Assembly (NCBI GenBank): GCA_043820105.1
Contig: JBDREC010000109.1
Location: 1 to 39,545 of the forward strand
Reading direction: 5' to 3'
From: JBDREC01 sp043820105 [NCBI: Pseudomonadota bacterium]
GTDB lineage: Bacteria; Bdellovibrionota_F; JAHFAK01
DNA length: 39,545 nucleotides
Of this stretch, positions 17,773 to 26,512 are shown piece by piece (positions within the stretch are counted from its first letter, which is position 1; every line of letters starts with the position of its first letter). Made by a program: the position numbers and the translations under genes. Below the pieces are notes generated by a model. It did not search any database. It saw only the letters and a list, made by a program, of their open reading frames with translations, and was not told where the DNA came from.

Positions 17773-18726
17773 TTAAATCTTCTTTGATTGCATTTTTAAC
17801 TTTTCAGGAAGAATTTCAAACTCTAAAGTTTCAGCTGGATTTAAAACAGGATGACCATTTTTGCTCATTATTTTATCACCCTCATCACTAACTACAAATT
17901 CCACAAACTTTTGACCCCATTTTTTATTTTTTGCATTTTTAGGAACTGTTATTCCATAAACCATTGGGGCACCGTTTTTGGTGATTTTTTCACCTGGTTT
18001 TTTTCCTGTAATCTCAATTTTTGCTGACTTATAATAATCTTTAAGTACAAAACTTCCTAAATTTATATTATTAGGTAATGTAACAAATGGATGTTTGTGC
18101 TGAAAAGCTACTGATCTATATATAAAAATATAATCAAGTTCACCGGCGTCTAGCAAACCAATAAGATCAGTTTCCTTAGGTCTAATATTTTTCTTTGGCC
18201 TTGCTTCATCTAATTTTTTATAAAGATCTTTTTCTTTATAATATTTTTCAGCTAGCTGCCAGACCAATAAAGTTCTATAGCCACATGGATCTTTATTAGG
18301 GTCAGCGTGCCCAAACTCAACATCTTTTTTCAATAAAATTTCAGTCCAATTTTCTGAATTAATAATATCTGCATATTTTGAATTCTTATTAAACATGATA
18401 GCCATTTCATTTGTCACAAAATTAAGAGCATATTCTGCATATTCAGGCATTAAGAGAGTTCTAATAACAGACTCATCAGCGCTAGCCATAACATCTGCTA
18501 TTTTATTTAAATCTGTGATTTTTCTAGCGCAAGTTCTTGACCCAGCTGCTTCTAATAACACTTCAACTTCTGGATGTTTCTTTTCAAAAGCTGTTTTTAT
18601 ATCTTTAAATGGCTTAGCTAGTGATCCTGCATGAAAAACAGTGATTTTTGTTTTTTCTTTTGCATAAGCACAAGTCATAGTAAATAAGCTTAAAAAAACA
18701 ATAAGTAGCATTTTTTTCAATTTCAT
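17773..18726 (-). CDS. wtpA: Tungstate/molybdate-binding periplasmic protein (WtpA type)
   Basis: 317 residues with a Sec signal peptide (cleavage after TCAYA, near residue 22). The mature part follows the WtpA/SBP_bac_11 pattern rather than classical ModA: HAGSLAKPF at the N-terminus, EAAGSRTCARKITDL, the DVMASADES motif, NKNSKYADIINSENWTEIL, and FGHADPNKDPCGYRTLLV. The last is diagnostic of the WtpA group, known from Pyrococcus to bind tungstate more tightly than molybdate. First gene of wtpABC-porin. A TTGACA (minus strand, 18798-18793) lies about 70 nt upstream of the start within a repeated operator-like motif. Specificity for W over Mo is expected from the family, not shown. Confidence 0.92.
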   Translation of the reverse strand: MKLKKMLLIVFLSLFTMTCAYAKEKTKITVFHAGSLAKPFKDIKTAFEKKHPEVEVLLEAAGSRTCARKITDLNKIADVMASADESVIRTLLMPEYAEYALNFVTNEMAIMFNKNSKYADIINSENWTEILLKKDVEFGHADPNKDPCGYRTLLVWQLAEKYYKEKDLYKKLDEARPKKNIRPKETDLIGLLDAGELDYIFIYRSVAFQHKHPFVTLPNNINLGSFVLKDYYKSAKIEITGKKPGEKITKNGAPMVYGITVPKNAKNKKWGQKFVEFVVSDEGDKIMSKNGHPVLNPAETLEFEILPEKLKMQSKKI

Positions 18727-18752
18727 CTAATCACCTTTCATTTATCAAAAAG

Positions 18753-18857
18753 TTACAAAGAATGAAATTCAATTAATATCTTTGTTATTCTTTGTCAACT
18801 AATATCTTTATTTGTTTTATTGTGATTTTATTGGTTATTTATTGTTATTTTTTGTTA
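18753..18857. promoter_or_regulatory. Putative operator repeats between wtpA and its divergent regulator
   Basis: Two near-identical 16-mers in direct orientation, TTGTTATTCTTTGTCA (18782-18797) and TTGTTATTTTTTGTTA (18842-18857), match at 14 of 16 positions. An inverted partial copy, TTACAAAGAAT, lies at 18753-18763. The first copy overlaps a minus-strand TTGACA (18798-18793) that could be the -35 of wtpA. The HTH/oxyanion-binding protein encoded divergently is the natural candidate ligand. Confidence 0.45.
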
Positions 18858-18929
18858 TTTTTATTGACTTTTGTTTCTATTTCTTTAAGTCTTGATTAAG
18901 GATTATATAAATAAATACAAAGGATAAAA

Positions 18930-19799
18930 ATGGAAGAGCTATTAACCACAAAAGAAGTTGCCGATTTTATCAGAGTAAATGAAAAAAAGATTTATCAATT
19001 GGTAAAAGATGGAAGCATTCCACATGTTAAAGTCGCAGGAAAATGGCTATTTCCCAGAAAACATATAAACCGATGGATAGATGAAAACATTGAAAGAGAA
19101 AAATCTATCTTAATAGCAGGAAGTGATGATATTCTTTTATCAAGATTAATTTCGTCCTTTTCCCAAAGCAATTGGCCAAATTCGACAATTTTTTATTCAC
19201 CAATTGGCAGTAAAAAGGGATTAGACGCTCTCAAGAGGCGAAAAGCTCAACTTTCCTGTGTTCATTTACTTGATACAGAAAGCGGAGAATACAATCTCCC
19301 TTATCTTACAAGAATATTTCATAACCAAAAATATAAAGTCATGACCTTATGGACAAGGCAACAAGGTTTTATTGTGAAAAAAAATAACCCTCTAAAAATA
19401 AAAGCTCTTGCAAACATATTAGCAAGTGAAGCAAGGTTTATTAACAGGAATGAAGGCTCAGGCACCCAACTTTTGCTTGAACATTTAATAAAAAAAGAAG
19501 ACCTAAATTTTGATAAAATCCTTGAAAAATCAGAAAAAGTAAATTCACATCTTGAAATAGCGCAAAAGGTTTTTTATGATGAAGCTGATGTTGGAATTGC
19601 AATTAAATATGTTTCAAGCCTTTTTCCACTTGATTTTATTCCCATACAGGAGGAACGCTTTGACTTAGTCATTCCAAGCGATCTGTGGAAAACTCCATTA
19701 ATTAAAACTTTCATTAATCATATTAGTCCTGAAAAAATTAGCAAATTATCTAAAAACCTGCCTGGGTATAACTTAAAAGATACAGGAAGACTTATTTAA
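18930..19799 (+). CDS. HTH regulator with periplasmic-binding-like oxyanion sensor domain
   Basis: 289 residues. Residues 1-55 are an excisionase-type MerR-like helix-turn-helix (LTTKEVADFIRVNEKKIYQLV and the KWLFPRKHINRWI wing). Residues 60-289 are a type 2 periplasmic-binding-like domain with the RFINRNEGSGTQLLLEHLI motif typical of COG1910-type molybdate-binding regulators. No signal peptide, so it is cytoplasmic. Divergent from wtpABC-porin across 200 nt containing repeated sites; the likely role is W/Mo-responsive control of that operon. It differs from ModE (no TOBE domains) and from TunR. ATG 18930 is preceded by AAAGGA. Its 3-prime end overlaps the convergent glycosyltransferase by 8 nt. 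Confidence 0.88.
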   Translation: MEELLTTKEVADFIRVNEKKIYQLVKDGSIPHVKVAGKWLFPRKHINRWIDENIEREKSILIAGSDDILLSRLISSFSQSNWPNSTIFYSPIGSKKGLDALKRRKAQLSCVHLLDTESGEYNLPYLTRIFHNQKYKVMTLWTRQQGFIVKKNNPLKIKALANILASEARFINRNEGSGTQLLLEHLIKKEDLNFDKILEKSEKVNSHLEIAQKVFYDEADVGIAIKYVSSLFPLDFIPIQEERFDLVIPSDLWKTPLIKTFINHISPEKISKLSKNLPGYNLKDTGRLI

Positions 19800-21018
19800 T
19801 CATTTCCTTGTAATAATTTTCGATTTTATTAAAAACTGTTTTCCAAGTAAATTTCTCAACAATGTCCAAGACCTCGCAAGGCTTAAGTATTGGACCTTTT
19901 TCCAGAACAATTCGAATTGATTTTTCTATTTCCATAACAAAAAATGGAATTTCATCCTTCTTTGGCGCATCAACAGTCTCAAAAGCCGGGAGCTTTATTA
20001 AGTCTAAATATCTACCTAAATATGGAGAAAGCTCTTCTTTTATGCATGGCAAGTCTGTGCATATTAACCTCAAACCACAAGCAAGAGCCTCAATCAACAC
20101 AAGGGGTAGGCCTTCATAAAACGATGGCAAAACAAAAATTGAACATTTCTTCATTAAAGCAGCCAACTTGTCTTGACCAAGCTGACCATGCAATATTACT
20201 TTTCCAGGTAACATTTGCATTCTGCAGCGCAAAGATTCAGCCTCAGAACCCTTGCCTTCACCAGCTATGTGAAGCGTTAAATCAGAGCGCTTTTTTATTA
20301 AATTTTCAAACGCATCAAGCAGCCAAGGCAAGCCCTTGGCATTACTATATTTCCCAATATATAAAATATTATTTAAAGCCTCATTCGATCTATTTTTTAG
20401 ATTAAAAACGTTTTCATTAAATCCAGCACCAATAATACGAATACGATCCATAGGTACATTCAGACATTTTTCCAAAATCTTTGCCTGATTACTATGCAAA
20501 ACGAAAAACAAGTCATTTCTCCTGCATCCTTCTATCACTCTATCTTTAAGATGAGGGCAAAGTTCCATCTGTCGAAAACCAGTAGCATGAGAATGATTAA
20601 CCACTGGTGTATCTGGAAACACATCCTTAACAATGGATGCCAAAAGCCAAATATGATGTACATGAATAATAGCTGGTGTAAATTTTTGGGAAACTTCATG
20701 CAAATGCTTTTTCCACTCAGCTAAATAAACTTCTATTTGCTTACAATCCAAAGAAGAAAAGCAGGTGCTAGAATAAGGCATAACATCACTCATCCCAGGC
20801 ACACAGAAATTCAAAGCATTCGTTTCAAAAAATAAAGGATAAATATTTTCTTTACCTATTCCACCGATATTATAAATCTCATCACCTTTTGGAACACCAA
20901 CAATAACTCTTTGATCCCAGCCGGAGCTTTTAGCATGTTTGCAAATAGCATCAAGAGTTATACCTGATCCCGTTAACAAAGGCCTTTGAGATAAAATGTG
21001 TAAAATCTTATTGTTCAT
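19792..21018 (-). CDS. GT4-family glycosyltransferase
   Basis: A retaining GT-B glycosyltransferase of 408 residues. The N-terminal Rossmann half contains HILSQRPLLTGSGITLDAI and IIHVHHIWLLA. The C-terminal half has the nucleotide-sugar site: LYIGKYSNAKGLPWLL, LHIAGEGKG, LHGQLGQDKLAALM and the E-x7-E motif in FYEGLPLVLIEALACG. Cytoplasmic. It would transfer a sugar from an NDP donor to an envelope polysaccharide, glycolipid or glycoprotein; the acceptor is unknown. It is flanked by metal-uptake and formate dehydrogenase genes with no other polysaccharide gene nearby, so the link to its neighbours is unclear. Confidence 0.9.
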   Translation of the reverse strand: MNNKILHILSQRPLLTGSGITLDAICKHAKSSGWDQRVIVGVPKGDEIYNIGGIGKENIYPLFFETNALNFCVPGMSDVMPYSSTCFSSLDCKQIEVYLAEWKKHLHEVSQKFTPAIIHVHHIWLLASIVKDVFPDTPVVNHSHATGFRQMELCPHLKDRVIEGCRRNDLFFVLHSNQAKILEKCLNVPMDRIRIIGAGFNENVFNLKNRSNEALNNILYIGKYSNAKGLPWLLDAFENLIKKRSDLTLHIAGEGKGSEAESLRCRMQMLPGKVILHGQLGQDKLAALMKKCSIFVLPSFYEGLPLVLIEALACGLRLICTDLPCIKEELSPYLGRYLDLIKLPAFETVDAPKKDEIPFFVMEIEKSIRIVLEKGPILKPCEVLDIVEKFTWKTVFNKIENYYKEMIK

Positions 21019-21093
21019 TTTTTTAATTCTAATAATAAATTTATTTGGATTTATTATTCAAAAGAAACGTTGTCAATGAATTAGAAAAATCAG

Positions 21094-21119
21094 GGAGCAG
21101 GTCTTTCAAGACCTGCTCC
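21094..21119 (-). terminator. Rho-independent terminator of fdhAB
   Basis: A perfect hairpin with arms GGAGCAGGTCTT and AAGACCTGCTCC and a 2-nt centre, followed on the minus strand by CTGATTTTTC. It lies 18 nt beyond the fdhB stop and isolates fdhAB from the glycosyltransferase gene. Confidence 0.9.
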
Positions 21120-21136
21120 TGAATAAATTTTGAAAA

Positions 21137-21811
21137 TTAAACGATAGCTGAATTGGAAGTGTTTTTAGAATTCATTACATATTCATGATATTCTTTTGGA
21201 GCATATTTTAACAAATAAATTGCTCTTGTATCATCACTGGCAAGACTTGCCTGTGGATACTTTTTCTTAGCTTCAGCTAAAGCTTTTTTAGCAAGAGCTT
21301 GCATTTTATCAAGTTCACCAAAGTTCATTGTGCCAGTTGGACAGGTTTTAACACACGCAGGAAGCATTCCTTCTGCCTGTCTTTCATAACACATTGTACA
21401 TTTAACTATTTCCCCAGATTTTTTATTCTTTCTAGGAATGTTATATGGACATGCATCTTTGATGGCTTGAAAATCAAGATCTTTTGTTTTGCTTGTATAG
21501 ATTACTGCACCAGTTTCAGCACATTGCTTGATTGCCCCAGGAAGCGTATCATCAGCTTCCAATTTACAGGGAGCTTCAACACAATGCCTGCATCCATCAG
21601 GAAAGAATGCCCAGTGAACACCCTCTTTTGTATCTGTTTCACTAAATCTAACAAGTTTATATGTCATGCCAGAAAGATCCTGTGGATTCTGATAAGAACC
21701 AACATTTTTTGTTTTCTCTCCAGGTAACATGTTCCACTGCTTGCAGGCAACCTGACATCCCCTACACGCAGTGCATTTTGTGGTATCTATAAAAAACGCT
21801 TTTCCAGACAT
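21137..21811 (-). CDS. fdhB: Formate dehydrogenase beta (iron-sulfur) subunit
   Basis: 224 residues carrying the cysteine sets for four [4Fe-4S] clusters: C13-x2-C16-x2-C19-x3-C23, C-x2-C in CRHCVEAPC, CPYNIP, and KCTMCYERQ with CVKTCPTG. It moves electrons from FdhA to a periplasmic acceptor. It has no signal peptide and must leave the cell as a Tat hitchhiker with FdhA. It lacks the C-terminal membrane helix of E. coli FdnH, and no gamma cytochrome b follows, so the dimer should be soluble in the periplasm as in Desulfovibrio FdhAB. It lies 13 nt after fdhA with AAGGAGA before the ATG. Confidence 0.96.
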   Translation of the reverse strand: MSGKAFFIDTTKCTACRGCQVACKQWNMLPGEKTKNVGSYQNPQDLSGMTYKLVRFSETDTKEGVHWAFFPDGCRHCVEAPCKLEADDTLPGAIKQCAETGAVIYTSKTKDLDFQAIKDACPYNIPRKNKKSGEIVKCTMCYERQAEGMLPACVKTCPTGTMNFGELDKMQALAKKALAEAKKKYPQASLASDDTRAIYLLKYAPKEYHEYVMNSKNTSNSAIV

Positions 21812-21824
21812 AATTTATATCTCC

Positions 21825-24800
21825 TTATGCTTTTTTAACATTAACCATAAAGGCTTTTGTTTCAGGGATTTTAGTATTTGGATCGCCTACAGATGGAGTT
21901 AACAAGTTTGCACTGTCTCCACCATCTTTTGGAGTAATCCAGCCATAATGCCAAGGTAATCCTACCTGATGCACTTCTTTGCCATCAATAATAAATGGTT
22001 TAAATCTTCCTGTTACAATAGCAACTGCTAATACATTTCCTCTTGCTGAGTCCACAATAACCTTTTCACCATTTTTGATGTCTTTAAGTTTAGCCAATTC
22101 CTTACTCATTTCAACAAAAAGTTGAGGTTGAGCTTCAATAAGCCAATCTTGATATCTTGTCATTAGGCCAGTTTGCCAATGTTCAGTAACCCTATAAGTT
22201 GTACCTACAATAGGGAATTTAGGATCACATGACTTATATGTATCTGCATCTGTTTTAAATAACTGAACAGCTGGATTAAGCATTTGTGAGTTCATCAAGT
22301 TTTTATCAATTGGACACTCAAGTGGTTCATAGTGCTCTGGAAATGGACCATCTGGTCTTCCAGGACCAAAAATATGAGCGTGTCCTTCTGGTTTCATGAT
22401 AAATGGGTATTTTGATTTTCCACCTGCTGAAAGTGGAGGCCATCCACCATCAGGAACATCACCAATCCATTGGCCATCTTCCCATTTAATAACAGGTTTC
22501 TCTTTATCCCAAGGAACCCCATTAAAATCAACTGAAGCTCTGTTGTAGATAATCCTTCTGTTAACAGGCCAGCACCATGACCATTCAAGAAATAGTCCAA
22601 CACCAGATTTATCAACAGTGCTTCTTCTTGCCATCATATTTCCAGCATTTGTGTAGCTGGCACAATATAACCAGTTAGCAGAAGAAGTTGAACCATCATC
22701 TTTTAAAAAAGCAAAACTTGGAACAAGATCGCCCTTTTTAAAACTCTTGTTTTTATCAGGAAATTCAACATCTTGTAAAAAATAACCATTAATCTCTTTA
22801 GCTACTTTATGAGAATCAAATTCTCCATGAGTTGCATAATCCCATTTTAAATTCAAGATTGGTTCAGAAAAAACTGCATTTGCATCAGCTTGATAAAGTT
22901 TTTTGATCCTGTTCATAAGATCAATAATCATATCACCATCTGGACGGGAATTTCCCATTGGATTTTGTGCTTTATAACGCCATTGAGCCCATCTTCCAGA
23001 ATTAGTAATACTTCCTTCTTTTTCAACTGAAGTAGCAGCTGGCAACATAAAAACTTCTGTTTTAACGTCAGCAGGATTCATTCCAGGTCCCATCCAAAAT
23101 GAACTTGTCTCACTATCAAAACAGTTTACATTAACCAACCAGTCAAGTTTGGCCATTGCTTTTCTGGTTTTATTAGAATTGGCTCCTGAACAAGCTGGGT
23201 TTTGTCCCCAGGCAAAAAAGCCTTTAATTTCGTCTTTATACATAGCATCAAAAATATCCAGCCATGAATAAGTAACTCCATCGTCTATTTTAGGCAACCA
23301 GCTATATCCAAAATCATTTTCCTTTGTACCAGTTTCTCCATACATAGATTTCAGGAAAGAAACAGAATATTTTGGATAATTGCCCCACCAGTTAGCAGAC
23401 ATTGGATCATTTGTTTTTGGTGTATAATTTGTATTATATACAGCAAGATCAGTATCTTTTGCGCTTGGCGTTTTCAAATATCCAGGTAAGATGTGAAATA
23501 ATAAACAGTGGTCTGTTGAACCCTGAACATTAGATTCACCGCGAAGAGCATTAACGCCTCCACCAGTGACTCCCATATTACCTAAAAGCAATTGAATAAT
23601 GGCCATGGTTCTGATATTTTGCACACCAATTGTATGTTGAGTCCAACCCATAGCATACATAATTGTTCCAGATTTACCTTTTTGACCAGAATATGAATAA
23701 GTTTCATATACTTTTTTCAAATCAGCAACTGGTGTTCCGGTAATGGATGAAACTTTATCAAATGTATAACGTGAGAAGTGTGTTTTCAATTGTTGAAAAA
23801 CACATCTTGGGTCTTGCAAGGTAAGATCCTTTTTAGGATTACCCTTGGCGTCTTTAACAAAGGCCCATTTTGATTTATCATATTTTTTAGTCTTTGCATC
23901 ATATCCTGAAAAAAGACCATCATCAAAACCATAGCTATCGGCTAAGATAAATGAAGCGTTAGTATAATTAGCAACATACCATTCGAAATACTTATTATTG
24001 TCGATGATATATTTAATCATACCGCCTAAGAAAGCAACGTCTGTACCAGATCTTAATGCGGCATAAATATCAGCTTGCTCTGAGGTTCTTGTAAACCTAG
24101 GATCAACACTGATTAATTTTGCACCATTTTCTTTGGCTTTATTTACCCATTTAAATGATATTGGGTGATTTTCTGCAGCATTGCTGCCCATAATAAGAAT
24201 ACGATCACTGTTCCCTATATCGATCCAGTGATTTGTCATAGCTCCACGACCAAAAGTTTCCGCCAAACTGGCGACTGTAGCAGAGTGTCATATCCGCGCC
24301 TGGTGTTCGATATAGACAAGTCCAAGAGCACGCATCATTGCCTGAAGTGTCCAACACTCTTCATTGTCAAGTGCTGCGCTGCCAACATGAGCAATCTGAG
24401 TAGTCCTGTTAACTACCTGACCTTTATCATTTTTAAATGTAAAGGATTTATCTCTTGTGTCTTTAACCCTTTTTGCAATTTTATCAAGAGCCCAATTCCA
24501 AGATACTTTAGTCCACTTATCAGCGCCTGGCGCACGATACATTGGTTCCTGTAAGCGTCTTTCATTGGTAACCCATTGATAAACCGCTGCCCCTTTAGCA
24601 CACAGTGCACCTTCATTGATAGGATGATCAGGATCACCTTCAATGTTGATAACTGTTTTTGTGCCTTTATCAGCATGAACGATAAGGCCACAACCAACTG
24701 CGCAGTAAGGACAAATACTTGTTGTCTCTTTGGCATATTTAATTTTCATCCTGGCGATTTTTTCCCTTGTATCGCTAATGCTTACATGGGAAGCGCAGGA

Positions 24801-24869
24801 TGTAAATAGCATGAGACCCAAGCTACCTGCTGCAGTTGTTTTTAAAAAATTTCTTCTAGATAGTTTCAT
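21825..24869 (-). CDS. fdhA: Formate dehydrogenase alpha subunit, selenocysteine-containing
   Basis: A 1014-residue protein when the in-frame TGA at 24290-24288 is read as Sec194 (E. coli FdnG has U196). The sequence flows unbroken across it: HQARI-U-HSATVASLAETFGRGAMTNH, with the catalytic His directly after Sec. Residues 4-10 are the Tat motif SRRNFLK. C53, C56, C60 and C90 bind the [4Fe-4S] cluster, and the K in CAKG mediates electron transfer. The remainder has molybdopterin oxidoreductase and dinucleotide-binding domains ending KIPETKAFMVNVKKA. It oxidises formate (or reduces CO2) at a W/Mo-bis-MGD centre in the periplasm. GGAGG precedes the start. A SECIS hairpin follows the TGA. Ordinary tools will split this gene in two at the TGA. 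Confidence 0.96.
24261..24290 (-). promoter_or_regulatory. Sec UGA codon and bacterial SECIS hairpin in fdhA
   Basis: TGA occupies 24290-24288. Fourteen bases further on, CGCCA-GTT-TGGCG forms a perfect 5-bp stem (24273-24261), extendable by AGT with ACT across a GAA bulge. The apical loop begins with GU about 20 nt after the UGA, matching the geometry SelB needs (for comparison E. coli fdhF). The codon is at 194 in fdhA. Confidence 0.9.
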
Positions 24870-24936
24870 AGACTATCACCTCCATACAAAATAATTTTAA
24901 AAACAATTCTTACTAAAAATTCAGATTTTTATTCCA

Positions 24937-24971
24937 TTATATTAGTCGCATGTCAAATTTATTAGACTAAT
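24937..24971 (-). promoter_or_regulatory. Putative fdhA promoter with ATTAG repeats
   Basis: A perfect TATAAT on the minus strand (24942-24937) lies about 70 nt upstream of fdhA. Around it are ATTAGTC (24941-24947) and the palindrome ATTAGACTAAT (24961-24971), giving a 7-bp inverted repeat ATTAGTC/GACTAAT with a 17-nt centre. No good -35 lies 17 nt upstream of the TATAAT, so an activator may be used. Confidence 0.45.
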
Positions 24972-24997
24972 TTATCGATAAAAATGATGATAAATTG

Positions 24998-25026
24998 TTG
25001 ACATAAAAAGAAGATTTAAATACATG
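24998..25026 (+). promoter_or_regulatory. Promoter of tRNA-Sec and the sel operon
   Basis: TTGACA (24998-25003) is followed after 17 nt by TACATG (25021-25026), about 13 nt before the first base of tRNA-Sec. The -10 is a weak match. It probably drives tRNA-Sec together with selA-selB and downstream genes, since no terminator follows the tRNA. Confidence 0.5.
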
Positions 25027-25038
25027 AGATAAATTCGC

Positions 25039-25136
25039 GGAAGCAATTGAGTATCTGGTGAGCTCCTTGGACTTCAAATCCAATGAGAGGCAGTAATCCT
25101 GGCTCTGGTGGGTTCGATTCCCACATGCTTCCGCCA
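25039..25136 (+). tRNA. selC: tRNA-Sec (anticodon UCA)
   Basis: A 98-nt tRNA with the unusual selenocysteine shape. The acceptor GGAAGCA pairs with TGCTTCC (an eighth pair is A-A mismatched), discriminator is G and the CCA is encoded. Anticodon stem TTGGA/TCCAA encloses loop CTTCAAA (anticodon TCA). The variable arm is long (AGAG/CTCT and CAG/CTG stems). The T-arm is GTGGG-TTCGATT-CCCAC. The resemblance to E. coli SelC is direct. It is placed 26 nt upstream of selA, a compact arrangement seen in some bacteria. It is charged with Ser by SerRS and converted by SelA. Confidence 0.96.
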
Positions 25137-25162
25137 AAAAAATTTCTAAATCGAGATAATTT

Positions 25163-26498
25163 ATGAAAAATATTCCGTCTGTTGATTCAATTAAGAAAAA
25201 AATACTTTCAAAAATCCAAATAGATGAAGATTTTTTGACTTCAATTATACGTGAAGAAATTGCTTTACTAAGATCTCAAAACTCAAAGCCCTAAACCCAT
25301 AACTCATAACAGCAAAGAAGAAGTTAGTTTAAAACTAACAGAAAATATTGAAAAAAAGATAAGTCGGCTTTTAAAAGGGCAGCAAGAACATGTGGTTAAT
25401 GCAACAGGTGTGCTTCTGCACACTGGTCTTGGCAGGTGCCCTCTTTCAGACCAATTATTTGAAGAAGCATATGATTCACTTGTTGGATATCAGACATTAG
25501 AAATTGATAAAAATTCAGGCAAAAGAATTAATAGATCAACGAATATCCAAAAAATTCTAGCAATGTTAGCTGGCAGTGAAGATGCCTTACTTGTTAATAA
25601 TAATGCAGCGGCAATTTTCATTATTCTTAATACTTTAGCAAAATCAAAAGAGGTTATAATTTCACGTGGTGAAATGGTTGAAATTGGGGATGGATTTAGA
25701 ATCTTGGAAATAGTAAAAGCTTCAGGCCCTAAACTTATTGAGGTTGGAGCCACAAATATTACTAAACCAAAAGATTATGAAAATGCTATAAGTGATAAAA
25801 CCAGGGTTTTACTTAAAATACATAAAAGCAATTATCAAGTTAAGGGATATTCAAGTTATTGTGATCCAAGTGAACTTATTGAGGTTGGCAAAAAAATGAA
25901 CATCCCTGTTTTTTATGATCTTGGCAGTGCATCTTTTACTGATTTAAAAATAGAAATTAAGCCTCTATTTAAAAAAGGAATTTCTGTTGTCAGCTTTTCA
26001 GGAGACAAACTCTTTGGAAGTGTCCAGGCAGGGCTTATTCTAGGCAAAAAATGCATTCTTGATAAAATCAGGAAAAATCATCTTTTAAGAACAATTAGAC
26101 TTGATAAAACTAGTATCATTTTACTTCAAAAAACGATTCAATTCTATCTTGAAAATAAAACAGAAAAAATTCCTATTGTAGATTTGCATAATAGGGAGAT
26201 TAAAGACCTTGAAATATTTGCAAACACAATTATTTCTAAAACAAAAAACACTAATATTAGCCTAAAGATCACCCAAAAAGAAGCCTGTCTTGGTGGAGGT
26301 TCTCTATTTGAGTCTCTTCCAAGTATAGCAATTTCAATTGAACATAAGCTAAAGTCTTGCACAAAAATTTCAAATGCTCTTAGACAAAATAGCACTCCAA
26401 TTTGGGGATATATTGAAGATGACAAGTTTTTTTTAAATATAAGAACTTTATTTGAAAAAGATATTGAAGTTATTGTTAAAGCTTTAAATCAAATATAA
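25163..26498 (+). CDS. selA: L-seryl-tRNA(Sec) selenium transferase SelA, frame interrupted by a heptad repeat
   Basis: SelA is the PLP enzyme converting Ser-tRNA-Sec to Sec-tRNA-Sec. The gene begins at ATG 25163 with the expected N-terminal domain (IPSVDSIKKKIL, SIIREEIALLRSQNSK) but meets TAA at 25292-25294. The rest of SelA is open in the next frame from 25272 to the stop at 26496-26498: VVNATGVLLHTGLGR, the PLP lysine in SFSGDKLFGSVQAG, and the C-terminal domain. The junction is a run of four 7-mers (25282-25309). Deleting those 28 nt joins LLRSQNSK to EEVSLKLTEN in one frame of about 435 residues, close to normal. As written, full-length SelA requires a +1 frameshift. An internal GTG at 25392 would give only a 368-residue protein lacking the N-terminal tRNA-binding domain. 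Phase variation, recoding, recent inactivation or a read error are all possible. Confidence 0.9.
25282..25309. repeat. Four-unit heptanucleotide repeat inside selA
   Basis: The units are CTCAAAG (25282-25288), CCCTAAA (25289-25295), CCCATAA (25296-25302) and CTCATAA (25303-25309). The total of 28 nt leaves remainder 1 on division by 3, exactly the +1 displacement between the two halves of selA. The second unit supplies the UAA stop. Confidence 0.8.
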
Positions 26499-26512
26499 AG
26501 AAATAATCATTT

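Noticed and set aside
19862-20724. Several plus-strand frames opposite the glycosyltransferase
   Set aside because: Low-complexity reverse shadows of a well-supported GT4 gene.
24288-24290. TGA in fdhA as a nonsense mutation or gene boundary
   Set aside because: Homology is continuous across it, the following residue is the catalytic His, a SECIS hairpin follows and the Sec machinery is encoded next door.
24413-24736. Open frame of 107 codons on the minus strand inside fdhA
   Set aside because: An out-of-frame shadow of fdhA with no ribosome-binding site and no protein-like features.
25039-25136. tRNA-Ser or a pseudo-tRNA
   Set aside because: The UCA anticodon, extended acceptor, long variable arm and position before selA mark it as tRNA-Sec.
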